A stretch of 43,167 nucleotides of DNA from Kitasatospora sp. Root107 (lineage in GTDB: Bacteria; Actinomycetota; Actinomycetes; Streptomycetales; Streptomycetaceae): contig NZ_LMCT01000073.1 in NCBI RefSeq assembly GCF_001424875.1, forward strand, positions 96,451 to 139,617, written 5' to 3'. The notes under the pieces are model-generated. The model worked only from the letters and a program-made list of their open reading frames with translations, searched no databases and was not told the DNA's origin. The position numbers and the translations under genes are program-made. Below, in pieces: positions 8,001-16,105 of the stretch (position 1 is the stretch's first letter; each line of letters begins with the position of its first letter).

Positions 8001-8025
8001 GCGAGGTGACTGGTGTTCAGCCCGA

Positions 8026-9048
8026 TCAGACCTGGCCGGCCTTCTCGAGGGCGGAGCAGCAGGTGTTGACGATCAGGCGGGTGACCACGTACGGGTCGAC
8101 GTTCGCGTTCGGGCGACGGTCCTCGATGTAGCCCTTGCGGTCGACCTCGACCTGCCACGGGATGCGGACCGAGGCGCCACGGTCGGACGCGCCGTAGGAG
8201 TAGACGTTCCACGGGGCGGTCTCGTGCTTGCCGGTCAGGCGGGACTGGATGTCGTCACCGTACTGGTTGACGTGCTCCAGGACCTTCTCCTGCGAGGCAC
8301 CGAGCGACTCGCAGGCGGTGATGATGGCGTCGTAGCCCTCACGCATCGCCTTGGTGGAGAAGTTGGTGTGCGCGCCCGCGCCGTTCCAGTCGCCGCGCAC
8401 CGGCTTGGCGTCCAGGGTGGCGTCGATGCCGAACTCCTCGGCGGTGCGGTAGAGCAGGTAGCGGGCGATCCACAGGTCGTCCGAGACGGTCAGCGCGTCG
8501 ACCGGGCCGATCTGGAACTCCCACTGGCCGGGCATGACCTCGGCGTTGATGCCGCAGATCGCCAGACCGGCGTCCATGCAGCGGTCGAGGTGCAGCTCGA
8601 CGATCTCGCGGCCGAAGACCTCCTCGGCGCCGATGCCGCAGTAGTAGCCACCCTGCGGGGCCGGGTAGCCGCCCTCCGGGAAGCCGAGCGGGCGGGAGCC
8701 CTTGAAGAAGGTGTACTCCTGCTCGATGCCGAAGATCGCCTCCTGCGAGGTGAACTGCTCGGCGATCGGGCGCAGCAGCGCGCGAGTGTTGGACTCGTGC
8801 GGGGTGCCGTCCGTCTCGAGGACCTCGCAGAGGACCAGGATGTTGTCGCCGCCGCGGATCGGGTCCTTCACGACCTTGACCGGGTCGAGCACACGGTCCG
8901 AGGCGTGACCCTCGGCCTGGTTGGTCGACGAGCCGTCGAAGCCCCAGGTGGGGATCTTGTCCGCGTTGGCCAGCACCCGAGTCTTGGAACGGAGCTTGGC
9001 GGTCGGCTTGGTGCCGTCGATCCAGATGTACTCGGCCTTGATTGCCAT
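8026..9048 (-). CDS. glnII: Glutamine synthetase type II (GlnII)
   Basis: 340 aa, ATG at 9048. It matches eukaryote-type GSII, which adds ammonia to glutamate using ATP. Visible family blocks are WGFDGSST (residue about 35), FGIEQEYTFF, GINAEVMPGQWEFQIG, GDWNGAGAHTNFS and the end part NPYVVTRLIVNT-like NVDPYVVTRL. The length equals the Streptomyces GlnII norm, and there is no adenylylation loop as in GSI. In Streptomyces this enzyme is the heat-labile, nitrogen-regulated second glutamine synthetase beside GlnA. A four-part GlnR site lies 56-93 bp upstream, and a hairpin follows the gene, so it is probably monocistronic. Confidence 0.96.
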   Translation of the reverse strand: MAIKAEYIWIDGTKPTAKLRSKTRVLANADKIPTWGFDGSSTNQAEGHASDRVLDPVKVVKDPIRGGDNILVLCEVLETDGTPHESNTRALLRPIAEQFTSQEAIFGIEQEYTFFKGSRPLGFPEGGYPAPQGGYYCGIGAEEVFGREIVELHLDRCMDAGLAICGINAEVMPGQWEFQIGPVDALTVSDDLWIARYLLYRTAEEFGIDATLDAKPVRGDWNGAGAHTNFSTKAMREGYDAIITACESLGASQEKVLEHVNQYGDDIQSRLTGKHETAPWNVYSYGASDRGASVRIPWQVEVDRKGYIEDRRPNANVDPYVVTRLIVNTCCSALEKAGQV

Positions 9049-9103
9049 TGCGGTGAACCTCACTGCTTGGGTGGTGGGTGCCCGCGTAGCGTCGCAAGTC
9101 GCC

Positions 9104-9141
9104 GTTTCCCCGTTGTTCCTCCTATGTAACGCCCATGTGAA
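9104..9141 (-). promoter_or_regulatory. GlnR operator upstream of glnII
   Basis: On the minus strand four 5-bp half sites, TTCAC, GTTAC, GGAAC and GAAAC, follow each other with exactly 6 bp between them (starts at 9137, 9126, 9115 and 9104 in plus coordinates, an 11-bp period). The first two fit the GlnR a-site (gTnAC) and the last two the b-site (GnAAC). This supports activation under nitrogen limitation. Confidence 0.75.
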
Positions 9142-9218
9142 CCAACCGTCCGCAGCGGCACGAGTACGGTCGGGAAGTGTCATGTCCGGATGGTGGACAG
9201 TTGATTCCCACCCCTTGG

Positions 9219-10139
9219 TCAGTGCTTCCGTGCGTGTCCGCGACGGCGCCGGGTCATCCGCAGTGCCACCGCGCCGACCGCCAGCAGGGTGCCCGAAGCG
9301 GCCAGGACGGTGCCGGTCCCACTGCTTCCGGTGGCGGCCAGCGCCCGGCCGCCCTCCGGACTCTCGCTCACCACCGCCGGGACGGCCCGGTTGGCCCGGG
9401 TCGGGGTGCCGGCGGCGCTCGGGCTGGGGGCCGGGACGGGCTTCTCGCAGCTGACCGAGGCCACCGTGATCTTCCCGGTGACCTTGGCGACGTTCAGCTT
9501 CAGCGGATTGACGTCCACTGTGACCTCCAGTGCAGAGGCGGCCGCCGTACCGGAGGTGGTGCTCCGCCGGGAGAACTGGACGTCCACCATGCCGACCCCG
9601 GGGACCTCCACATGGGTCGGCCCGTTCAGCCCGAGCGTGACGGGCTTGCCGAGCACGGTGATCCGGGCGGGCGAGTTCACCTTGGCGGTGGGCGGCCCGT
9701 CCACCGGGCAGGTGACCTCGGCGCTCAGCGCCTCCAGTTCGAGCAGGGCCGCTCCCAGCAGGCCGGGAGCCCGGACGTCGGCATCCAGCAGCTCGACCTT
9801 GGCCGCGGAGCCGGTGGCGTCCGCCTTGGTGGTGGACTTGCCGACCTCCGCCCTGACCAGGGTGACCGGCCGGCCCTGGTCCACTCCGTCCACCTTGGCG
9901 GTCAGCACCGAGCCGTCCCGGCTGGCCGGGGACTCCACCTTGTTCAACGAGATCCGGACCGGGACGGCGGCGGTACCGGCCAACAGGGCGACGTTCAGGT
10001 CGAGTTCGGCCGTGACGGCGGCAGCACGGCCGGGCGAGGCGATGGCCGGGTCGGCAGCCTGGGCAGTGCCCGGTAGGACCAGCACGGCGATCAGGGCGGT
10101 GGCGGCCGAGGCACGGAGAACGGAGTGGCGCACGGGCAT
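9219..10139 (-). CDS. SCO1860-like LAxTG cell-wall-anchored protein
   Basis: 306 aa from the ATG at 10139; longer in-frame starts would put a charged stretch before the signal peptide. Residues 1-28 are a Sec signal (VLRASAATALIAVLVLPGTAQA). The mature part is beta-rich and low in aromatic residues, with one Cys pair (EVTCPVDG, SVSCEKP). A Pro/Ala/Ser/Thr spacer follows, then the sortase signal LAATG, a hydrophobic span and a basic tail (RMTRRRRGHARKH). LAxTG is the signal used by class E sortases in Streptomyces. The overall pattern matches the SCO1860 family of LAETG-anchored proteins; their function is unknown. Confidence 0.8.
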   Translation of the reverse strand: MPVRHSVLRASAATALIAVLVLPGTAQAADPAIASPGRAAAVTAELDLNVALLAGTAAVPVRISLNKVESPASRDGSVLTAKVDGVDQGRPVTLVRAEVGKSTTKADATGSAAKVELLDADVRAPGLLGAALLELEALSAEVTCPVDGPPTAKVNSPARITVLGKPVTLGLNGPTHVEVPGVGMVDVQFSRRSTTSGTAAASALEVTVDVNPLKLNVAKVTGKITVASVSCEKPVPAPSPSAAGTPTRANRAVPAVVSESPEGGRALAATGSSGTGTVLAASGTLLAVGAVALRMTRRRRGHARKH

Positions 10140-10266
10140 GACGGAGGAACCCCCAGGGAGGAAGAGTTGGCAGAGCCGGCCACGGACGCTCCTCGGCGCA
10201 GGCACGGGGAGGGGGCGGTGCTCTCGACTGCCGTCAGTCTCTTCGAACAATCCGTCACATGAGTAA

Positions 10267-10311
10267 CACTGAGCGTCAGTTCACTCTTTCGGGTTGAGTT
10301 GACGCTCAGTG
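10267..10311 (-). terminator. Strong hairpin after ung
   Basis: CACTGAGCGTCA and TGACGCTCAGTG form a perfect 12-bp stem around a 21-base loop. It starts 16 bp past the ung stop codon and precedes the promoter region of the LAxTG gene. Confidence 0.75.
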
Positions 10312-10326
10312 CTGACGGAACCGGGG

Positions 10327-11004
10327 TTACGGCAGGCGCCAGTCCACCGGCTGGGCACCCTGGCCGACCAGCATCTGGTTGGCCCGGCTGAACGGGCGGG
10401 AGCCGAAGAAGCCGCCACTCGCCGACATCGGGCTCGGGTGCGCCGATTCGACGGCCGGCACCTCGCCGAGCAGGGGGCGCAGGTTACGGGCGTCGCGCCC
10501 CCAGAGGATCGCGACCAGCGGCCCGCCCCGCTCCACCAGGGCCCGGATCGCCTGCTCGGTGACCTCTTCCCAGCCCTTGCCCCGGTGCGCGGCCGGCTTG
10601 CCGGGAGCGGTGGTCAACGCCCGGTTGAGCAGCAGTACGCCCTGCTCGGTCCAGGGCGTGAGGTCACCATTGCTGGGCGGCGGGAAGCTGAGGTCCCGGC
10701 CGTACTCCTGGAAGATGTTGATCAGGCTGCCCGGGATCGGGCGTACCTCGGGCGCCACCGAGAAGCTCAGGCCGACGGCGTGGCCCGGCGTCGGGTAGGG
10801 GTCCTGACCCACGATCAGCACCCGGACCTGGTCGAAGGGCTGCTGGAACGCCCGCAGCACGTTCGGGCCGGACGGCAGGTAGGTGCGGCCCGCAGCCAGC
10901 TCCCCGCGCAGGAAGTCACCCATCGCGGCGACCCGTCCGGCCACCGGCTCCAGGGCCTTGGCCCAGCCGGGCTCGACAATCTCGTTCAACGGACGTGCAG
11001 CCAT
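10327..11004 (-). CDS. ung: Uracil-DNA glycosylase, family 1
   Basis: 225 aa from the ATG at 11004. It removes uracil from DNA as the first step of base-excision repair. The water-activating motif GQDPYP has the catalytic Asp at residue 68, and the leucine-loop motif HPSPMSA has the catalytic His at residue 189. The uracil-pocket block FSVAPEVRPIPGSLINIF and the LLNRALT block are also present. The length is normal for Streptomyces Ung. Genomes of this group often carry two Ung paralogues; this window shows one. A strong hairpin follows, so it is transcribed alone. Confidence 0.95.
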   Translation of the reverse strand: MAARPLNEIVEPGWAKALEPVAGRVAAMGDFLRGELAAGRTYLPSGPNVLRAFQQPFDQVRVLIVGQDPYPTPGHAVGLSFSVAPEVRPIPGSLINIFQEYGRDLSFPPPSNGDLTPWTEQGVLLLNRALTTAPGKPAAHRGKGWEEVTEQAIRALVERGGPLVAILWGRDARNLRPLLGEVPAVESAHPSPMSASGGFFGSRPFSRANQMLVGQGAQPVDWRLP

Positions 11005-11046
11005 ACGGGCCAGCCTAACGGGCACGGGGCTCGGCCATTTACGGTC

Positions 11047-11186
11047 CAGGGGCTCGGGGCTCTGCTCATCGGCGGCTCCGCCGCGGGGCGAGGAGGTCTG
11101 GCGCCGGGGTCACGTACGAAAGTGCCTGACCATTCACGTGCGGATCACCTTTTTCGAGGTTGGCGTCGCAGTTCCCCGAGCCCCTG
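11047..11186. repeat. Dispersed intergenic repeat, copy 1 (both ends)
   Basis: A 140-bp unit bounded by a perfect 13-bp inverted repeat, CAGGGGCTCGGGG (11047-11059) and CCCCGAGCCCCTG (11174-11186). It fills the gap between ung and the amidohydrolase gene. Its core, including CGAAAGTGCCTGACCAT at 11117-11133, recurs at 27027. It contains no protein-like frame. Confidence 0.7.
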
Positions 11187-11201
11187 GTGGCTGACGTCCG
11201 T

Positions 11202-12284
11202 CTACAGGACCCGGCCGCGGAGGACGATGAGCTGGGGGTCGGCCAGGACGCGGATGTCCGCGCGGGGGTCGGCGGCGTAGACGACCAGGTCGGCCGGGGC
11301 GCCCTCGGTGAGGCCCGGGCGGCCGAGCCACTTGCGGGCGGTCCAGGTGGCGGCGCCCAGGGCGGAGAGGGGTGAGAGCCCGGCCTTGACCAGTTCGGCC
11401 ACCTCCTCGGCGACCAGCCCGTGGGCGAGCGAGCCGCCCGCGTCGGTGCCGACGTAGATGGGCACGCCCGCGTCGTGGGCGGCGCCGACCGTGTCGTAGC
11501 GCCGCTCGTGCAGCCGCCGCATGTGCGCCGACCAGGCCGGGAAGCGCTGGTCGCCGCCGGCCGCCAGCTTCGGGAAGGTCGCGATGTTGACCAGTGTCGG
11601 CACGATCGCGACCCCGCGCTCGGCGAACTGCGGGATCAACTCCTCGGTCAGGCCGGTCGCGTGCTCCACACAGTCGATCCCGGCGGCCAGCAGGTCGGGC
11701 AGCGACTCTGCGGCGAAGCAGTGCGCGGTGACCCGGGCCCCCTCCTGGTGTGCGGCCGCGATCGCCTCCCGCAGGGCGTCGCCGGGCCAGCAGGCGGCCA
11801 GGTCGCCGCGCTCCCGGTCGATCCAGTCGCCGACCAGCTTGACCCAGCCGTCGCCGCGCCGGGCCTCGGCCCGGACGTACGCGGGCAGGTCGCCGGGCTC
11901 GATCTCGTGCGCGTAGTTGCGGATGTAGCGCCTGGTGCGGGCGATGTGACGCCCCGCCCGGATGATCCGGGGCAGGTCCTCGCGGGCGTCCACCCAGCGG
12001 GTGTCGGCGGCCGAACCGGCGTCCCGGATCAGCAGGGTGCCCGCGTCCCGGTCGGTGATCGCCTGCTTCTCGCTGGTCGCGGCGTCCACCGCCCCGTGCG
12101 CGTCCAGGCCGACGTGGCAGTGGGCGTCGACCAGCCCGGGCACCGCCCAGCCGTGCACCGTACGGGTCTCGCCTGCGGGCCGCTCGTACGTCACCCGGCC
12201 GTCCAGCACCCAGAGTTCGTCCCGGACGTCGTCCGGCCCGACCAGCACCCGACCCTTGACGTGCAGCACCGCAGCATCGCTCAT
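11202..12284 (-). CDS. Amidohydrolase-superfamily enzyme
   Basis: 360 aa from the ATG at 12284 (a start 9 nt further out is possible). It shows the metal-dependent TIM-barrel pattern: PGLVDAHCHVGLD gives the first His pair, WVKLVGDW a probable carbamylated Lys, VTAHCF and CVEHATG the next His ligands, and YVGTDAGG the final Asp. The last part rebuilds the beta-sandwich (GAPADLVVYAADP). The arrangement is that of imidazolonepropionase-like or prolidase-type amidohydrolases. Genomic context gives no substrate. It is divergent from the toxin-antitoxin pair. Confidence 0.85.
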   Translation of the reverse strand: MSDAAVLHVKGRVLVGPDDVRDELWVLDGRVTYERPAGETRTVHGWAVPGLVDAHCHVGLDAHGAVDAATSEKQAITDRDAGTLLIRDAGSAADTRWVDAREDLPRIIRAGRHIARTRRYIRNYAHEIEPGDLPAYVRAEARRGDGWVKLVGDWIDRERGDLAACWPGDALREAIAAAHQEGARVTAHCFAAESLPDLLAAGIDCVEHATGLTEELIPQFAERGVAIVPTLVNIATFPKLAAGGDQRFPAWSAHMRRLHERRYDTVGAAHDAGVPIYVGTDAGGSLAHGLVAEEVAELVKAGLSPLSALGAATWTARKWLGRPGLTEGAPADLVVYAADPRADIRVLADPQLIVLRGRVL

Positions 12285-12353
12285 GCCTGGCACTCTACCG
12301 AGGCCCTAGGACTCCCTGATCGGGTGATTCTCAAGGCACCCGACGTTCGATTG

Positions 12354-12366
12354 GCAATCTGATTGC
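12354..12366. promoter_or_regulatory. Inverted repeat before antitoxin, likely autoregulatory operator
   Basis: GCAATC-T-GATTGC, a perfect 6-1-6 palindrome ending 12 bp before the antitoxin ATG. The surrounding sequence is AT-rich compared with its neighbours. Antitoxins of this kind usually repress their own promoter, so this is the expected operator place. Confidence 0.5.
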
Positions 12367-12378
12367 TAAACTTCTGTC

Positions 12379-12669
12379 ATGGCAGACAATGACGCTGTTC
12401 CCGGCATCGGCGAAGGCTCCGCCAAGGTCGTGAGCATCTCCATTCCGGAAGGCACACTGCTCGCGCTCCGGGAGGCGGCCGGCACCCGTGGACTGTCGGC
12501 CTTCATCGCGACCGCGATGGAGAAGCGACTGCGAGATCTCGCGACCATCGAGTACCTCGACCAGATCGAGGCCGAGCACGGGCCGAGCACGCCTGAGGAG
12601 ATAAAAGAGGTCGCCGACATCTGGGCTGCCGCCGAGCAGAAGGAGGCTCAGTGGCGCGCGGCCGGGTGA
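12379..12669 (+). CDS. Antitoxin-like protein of a VapBC-type pair
   Basis: 96 aa, ATG start. Residues about 17-50 (VVSISIPEGTLLALREAAGTRGLSAFIATAMEKRL) look like a ribbon-helix-helix DNA-binding domain: a short beta strand, then two helices with a Ser N-cap. The acidic C-terminal half (IEYLDQIEAEHGPSTPEEIKEVADIW) would be the toxin-neutralising tail. It overlaps the PIN-domain toxin gene by 19 bp, the usual antitoxin-first order. It is probably self-regulated through the palindrome at 12354-12366. The pairing is inferred from domain type and overlap. Confidence 0.75.
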   Translation: MADNDAVPGIGEGSAKVVSISIPEGTLLALREAAGTRGLSAFIATAMEKRLRDLATIEYLDQIEAEHGPSTPEEIKEVADIWAAAEQKEAQWRAAG

Positions 12670-13064
12670 CCGACAGCGGCACGCTCGTGTTGGACAGCCA
12701 GGGCTTGTCCAAGTACATCGACGGCGACCCGTATGTCGGCCGCCTCGCCCGCGGTGCGGTAGAGCGCGGCTCGGCGCGGGTCGTGAGCGGAGCGACCCTC
12801 ATCGAGGTCCAGCACAGAGGCATCAAGCGAGCCCATTGGAACTTCGTCCTCTCTCAGCTCCAGGTTGAGCCGCTGCACGTCGAGTGGGCCAGGGAGGCAG
12901 CCACCCTGCTCCAGGACGTCGGCCTGCACGGCCACAAGTACGCCATCGACGCGATGGTCGCCGTCACCGCACTGCACCAGCCCGGCCCGGTGGTCATGTT
13001 GACCTCCGACGTGGACGACATGGCGAAGCTCTGCGGTGATCGGGTCACTCTGATCGCACTGTGA
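12651..13064 (+). CDS. PIN-domain toxin (VapC-like ribonuclease)
   Basis: 137 aa, GTG start with a strong AAGGAGG 4 nt upstream, inside the antitoxin gene. The PIN acidic residues are in order: Asp15 (LVLDSQGL), Glu52 (ATLIEVQHR), Asp100 (YAIDAMVA) and Asp120/Asp123 (TSDVDDM). VapC toxins cut tRNA or rRNA when free of antitoxin. The RNA target cannot be read from sequence. Its last 20 bp overlap the convergent MFS gene, so antisense transcription between them is possible. Confidence 0.8.
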   Translation: MARGRVTDSGTLVLDSQGLSKYIDGDPYVGRLARGAVERGSARVVSGATLIEVQHRGIKRAHWNFVLSQLQVEPLHVEWAREAATLLQDVGLHGHKYAIDAMVAVTALHQPGPVVMLTSDVDDMAKLCGDRVTLIAL

Positions 13065-14286
13065 GCACCTGCTCCACCCGGGGCGCGCGGGGCTGGAGCA
13101 GCGGCAGCACCGCCAGCGCGCTGAGCCCGTAACAGAGCGCCACCGCACCGAACAGCAGGCGCGGGTCGTGGTCGTAGAGGACGGCGGCGAGGTAGCCGGA
13201 GGGTATCGCCACCAGGGCTGTCAAGGTCTGGATGGCGGAGGAGAGTTCGGCCCGGTCCAGCGCGGGGATCGCGCTGACCACCAGGGCGTCCCGGTAGGAC
13301 TCGAGGAGGAACGGCCCGGCGGCGGTCAGCACGGTGCTGAGCAGCAGGACGGCCAGGCCGCCCCGGGGCACGCCCAGGAAGGCGAGCCAGCCGGCTGTGC
13401 TGAGCAGCAGGCCGGTCATGATGGAGCGGGCCAGTGGGCGGTGCTGCCAGCGGGGCATCGGGCCGAGGTAGCAGGTGAAGGCGGTGACGGCGGCCACCGC
13501 CGGGAGGGCGGCGATCGCGGCCGTGCCGTAGTGCAGGTTGTCGGCGAGGTGGACGACCTGGAACAGGTTGATCTGGACGGCCAGGTTGGTGAGCAGGCAG
13601 AGCACCACCACCGGCCACAACTGCCGGGAGCGGCACGCCAGTCCGAGCATCCGCAGGCCCCGGGCGACCCCGCCGAGCAGTGAGCCGCGCGGGGCGGCGG
13701 CGGACTGGTGTCCGGCGGCGGTCTCGGTGGTGAGGTGGTTCCGGATCAGGAACAGCGCGGTCATGCTGACGCCGCCGAGCAGGTAGACCCAGCGCAGGGT
13801 CGGCAGGGTCCCGTACCGGGCCATCGCGATGCCCGCCAGCGGAGTGAGCAGCCCGGCGGCCATCACCACGAGTTTGATGGCGGCGAAGATCCGGGGGCGC
13901 TGCCGCTCGGTGGCGTCCTCGGTGACCAGCAGGAAGAACGAGAGGTTCACCACCCGGCTGAGCGAACTGCAGAGCGCGGCCAGCAGGAACAGCCAGAAGC
14001 TGTCGGCGAAGGCCCAGATGAACATCGGGACCGACCAGGAGAGCAGGTCGAAGATCAGCGTGGTGCGCTTGCGTCCGAACCGGTTGGTGATCGTGCCCGC
14101 CAACAGCTGGGCGCAGCAGGCGAGATAGAGCCCGGCCGAGGCGATCAGACCGATCTCCAGCGTGCTCAGCCCCGCGGTCTTCTGATAGAGCGTCGCGTAG
14201 TAGATCGAGATGGTGCCGGGGACAGCCCAGAGCGGCTCCCAGAGGATGGAGTGCCGGGCGTTCGGAGGGAGATCGGCGATCAGCAT
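13045..14286 (-). CDS. MFS transporter
   Basis: 413 aa from the ATG at 14286, preferred because CGGAG lies 6 nt upstream. The ATG at 14301 falls straight after a terminator and has no ribosome binding site. About 12 hydrophobic spans are visible. The loop between helices 2 and 3 carries the MFS signature NRFGRKRTTL. The substrate is unknown; its position after the galactanase gene is suggestive, but a strong terminator separates them. The 3' end overlaps the PIN toxin gene by 20 bp in convergent orientation. Confidence 0.8.
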   Translation of the reverse strand: MLIADLPPNARHSILWEPLWAVPGTISIYYATLYQKTAGLSTLEIGLIASAGLYLACCAQLLAGTITNRFGRKRTTLIFDLLSWSVPMFIWAFADSFWLFLLAALCSSLSRVVNLSFFLLVTEDATERQRPRIFAAIKLVVMAAGLLTPLAGIAMARYGTLPTLRWVYLLGGVSMTALFLIRNHLTTETAAGHQSAAAPRGSLLGGVARGLRMLGLACRSRQLWPVVVLCLLTNLAVQINLFQVVHLADNLHYGTAAIAALPAVAAVTAFTCYLGPMPRWQHRPLARSIMTGLLLSTAGWLAFLGVPRGGLAVLLLSTVLTAAGPFLLESYRDALVVSAIPALDRAELSSAIQTLTALVAIPSGYLAAVLYDHDPRLLFGAVALCYGLSALAVLPLLQPRAPRVEQVLTVRSE

Positions 14287-14307
14287 CGGTGCTCCGGCCA
14301 TGAAAAG

Positions 14308-14345
14308 GGCGCGCCCTCACCCATGGGGGGAGGTGAGGGCGCGCC
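14308..14345 (-). terminator. Strong terminator after the GH53 gene
   Basis: GGCGCGCCCTCACC and GGTGAGGGCGCGCC form a perfect 14-bp stem with a 10-base loop, followed on the minus strand by CTTTTC. It begins 12 bp beyond the GH53 stop. Confidence 0.85.
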
Positions 14346-14357
14346 GGGGAAGGATGG

Positions 14358-15929
14358 TCAGCGGTGCTTGAACCAACTGGCGGCGCTGGTGACCTTGTTG
14401 CTGTAGTCGAACAGCGCCTGGTTCTCCCAGGCGTTCTTGGAGCTCGCGTCGGCCGGGTCCCAGCCGTTGCCCGTGACGGCGGTCCAGGCCGGCTCCCAGT
14501 AGAAGACGCCCAGGCCACGGCCGTTCGGCACGGCCTCGACCACGTTCAGCACGTCGCGCAGGGCGGCGGACTGGCCGGCCTGGGTCGCGGGGTAGCCGCT
14601 CTGGACGTCGGCCGAGGTGAAGTTGTTCTCCAGCCCGTCCTTGTCCGCCGTGGTGAAGGCGTAGGCGGTCTCGGCGACGAAGACCTGCTTGCCGTAGCGG
14701 GCGGCCGCGTCGTCCAGGGTGGCCTGGAGGTCGTTCAGCGGGCCGTGCCAGTAGCTGTAGTAGGAGAGCCCGATCAGGTCGAAGGACACCCCGTTGGCCA
14801 CCGCGTTGTCGAAGAAGGTCCGGGTGCCCGCCAGGTCACCGCCCTTGGCCAGGTGCAGCGCGACCTTGGTCGAACTGCTCACCGCCTTGGCCGCGTTGGC
14901 GCCCTGCTTGAGGAACCCGGCCAGGTTGGACCAGTTCGAGGTGGAGCCGGTGGGGAGCAGCATCCCGTCGTTGATCTCGTTGCCGATCTGCACCATGTCC
15001 GCCGTGGTGCCCTGCGCCTTGAGGGCGTTGAGCACGTCGTAGGTGTGGTTGTAGACGGCGGTGTTGAGCTGGGCCACGGTGTAGGCCGACCAGGCGGCGG
15101 GCTTGTCCTGCTGGCCCGGGTGGGCCCAGTGGTCGGAGTAGTGGAAGTCGACCAGCACGCCCATGCCCAGCGCCTTGGCCCGCTTGGCCATGGCCAGCAC
15201 CTGGGTCTTGGTGTTGTAGCCGTCGGCCGGGTTGACCCAGACCTTGAGGCGGACGTAGTTCATCCCGTTGGAGTTCAGGATGGTCATCGCGTCGCCGGTG
15301 GTGCCGCTCGCGTATTGGTAGACGCCGCCCTTGTCCTCGCTCTTCTTCAGCGAGGAGAGGTCACCGCCCTTGGCCGCGACGGCAGTGCTGCCCGAGGTGA
15401 AGGTGAGGTCGTCGACGTTCAGCCAGTTCCCGGCGTTGGCATCGGAGTTGATGCTGATGGTGCACTGGCCGCCGGTGACGGCGATCGAGGTGACCAGGCG
15501 GATCCAGCCGCCGTTGGGGGTGGGCGGCAGGTCGGTGCGCTGCTCGGTGGAGCCGCAGTTGCGCAGCGCGAGGTAGGCGGAGTTCTGCCCACCGCTGGAG
15601 CGGACCCAGGCGGTGAGCGTGTAGTTCCCGTTGGTCAGCCCGGAGAGGTACTGGTACGTCTCGACCTTGTAGGCGGCGGCGTTCCAGTGGGTGAGCCGGT
15701 ACGAACCGGCGTGGCCGCCCGCCTCGGTGTACGAGGCGGCGTTCTGCCCGGCGGCGGAGTAGGTCGACCAGCCGGTGGGGGTGGCGGTGGCCGAACCGTT
15801 CGACTCGAAGCCGGGGTTGGTGATCGTGGTGGCGGCCTCGGCGCTCGTGGTGGGGAGCGCGATGACGGCCGCGGAGAGCATGAGTGTGGCTGCGCCGCTG
15901 CTCAGCAGGCGCTTGATTCCCTGGTGCAT
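14358..15929 (-). CDS. Secreted GH53 arabinogalactan endo-1,4-beta-galactanase
   Basis: 523 aa from the ATG at 15929, with AAGG 6 nt upstream (an ATG at 15935 is less well placed). A Sec signal ends near SAEA-ATT (about residue 33). Residues about 35-180 form a beta-sandwich carbohydrate-binding-type module (ITNPGFESNGSATATPTGWS...WLNVDDLTF). The GH53 barrel follows: KGGDLSSLKKSEDKGG, NYVRLKVWVNP, VLVDFHYSDHWAHPGQQ, acid/base Glu in IGNEINDG and nucleophile Glu in VAETAY. GH53 enzymes cut beta-1,4-galactan outside the cell to short galacto-oligosaccharides. It follows the GH42 gene, with two hairpins between them. Confidence 0.92.
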   Translation of the reverse strand: MHQGIKRLLSSGAATLMLSAAVIALPTTSAEAATTITNPGFESNGSATATPTGWSTYSAAGQNAASYTEAGGHAGSYRLTHWNAAAYKVETYQYLSGLTNGNYTLTAWVRSSGGQNSAYLALRNCGSTEQRTDLPPTPNGGWIRLVTSIAVTGGQCTISINSDANAGNWLNVDDLTFTSGSTAVAAKGGDLSSLKKSEDKGGVYQYASGTTGDAMTILNSNGMNYVRLKVWVNPADGYNTKTQVLAMAKRAKALGMGVLVDFHYSDHWAHPGQQDKPAAWSAYTVAQLNTAVYNHTYDVLNALKAQGTTADMVQIGNEINDGMLLPTGSTSNWSNLAGFLKQGANAAKAVSSSTKVALHLAKGGDLAGTRTFFDNAVANGVSFDLIGLSYYSYWHGPLNDLQATLDDAAARYGKQVFVAETAYAFTTADKDGLENNFTSADVQSGYPATQAGQSAALRDVLNVVEAVPNGRGLGVFYWEPAWTAVTGNGWDPADASSKNAWENQALFDYSNKVTSAASWFKHR

Positions 15930-15983
15930 CGTCATCCTTGGCGATGAGGTGGGGTGGGGGAGGTACTGCCACGAGGGTGCAGC

Positions 15984-16021
15984 GGTGGGGCGCTCCGCAC
16001 TGGGGATGGGAGCGCCCCACC
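15984..16021 (-). terminator. Intercistronic hairpin GH42-GH53 (distal)
   Basis: GGTGGGGCGCTCC and GGAGCGCCCCACC, a perfect 13-bp stem, loop 12 bases. It is one of two hairpins between the GH42 and GH53 genes. It may end GH42 transcription or attenuate read-through into GH53. Confidence 0.65.
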
Positions 16022-16056
16022 GGGGGCCGGTCCGGGGGAGCCGGGCCGGCCGTTGC

Positions 16057-16090
16057 CCTGTCGGATCCGACCCTCGGCGGGTCCGACAGG
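16057..16090 (-). terminator. Intercistronic hairpin GH42-GH53 (proximal)
   Basis: CCTGTCGGA and TCCGACAGG, a perfect 9-bp stem beginning 15 bp past the GH42 stop codon. Confidence 0.6.
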
Positions 16091-16105
16091 TGATCCGGGA
16101 GAGGG

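Noticed and set aside
14364..15947. 527-residue plus-strand frame opposite the GH53 gene
   Set aside because: Val/Gly/Arg-rich shadow; the minus strand has signal peptide, catalytic residues and terminator.
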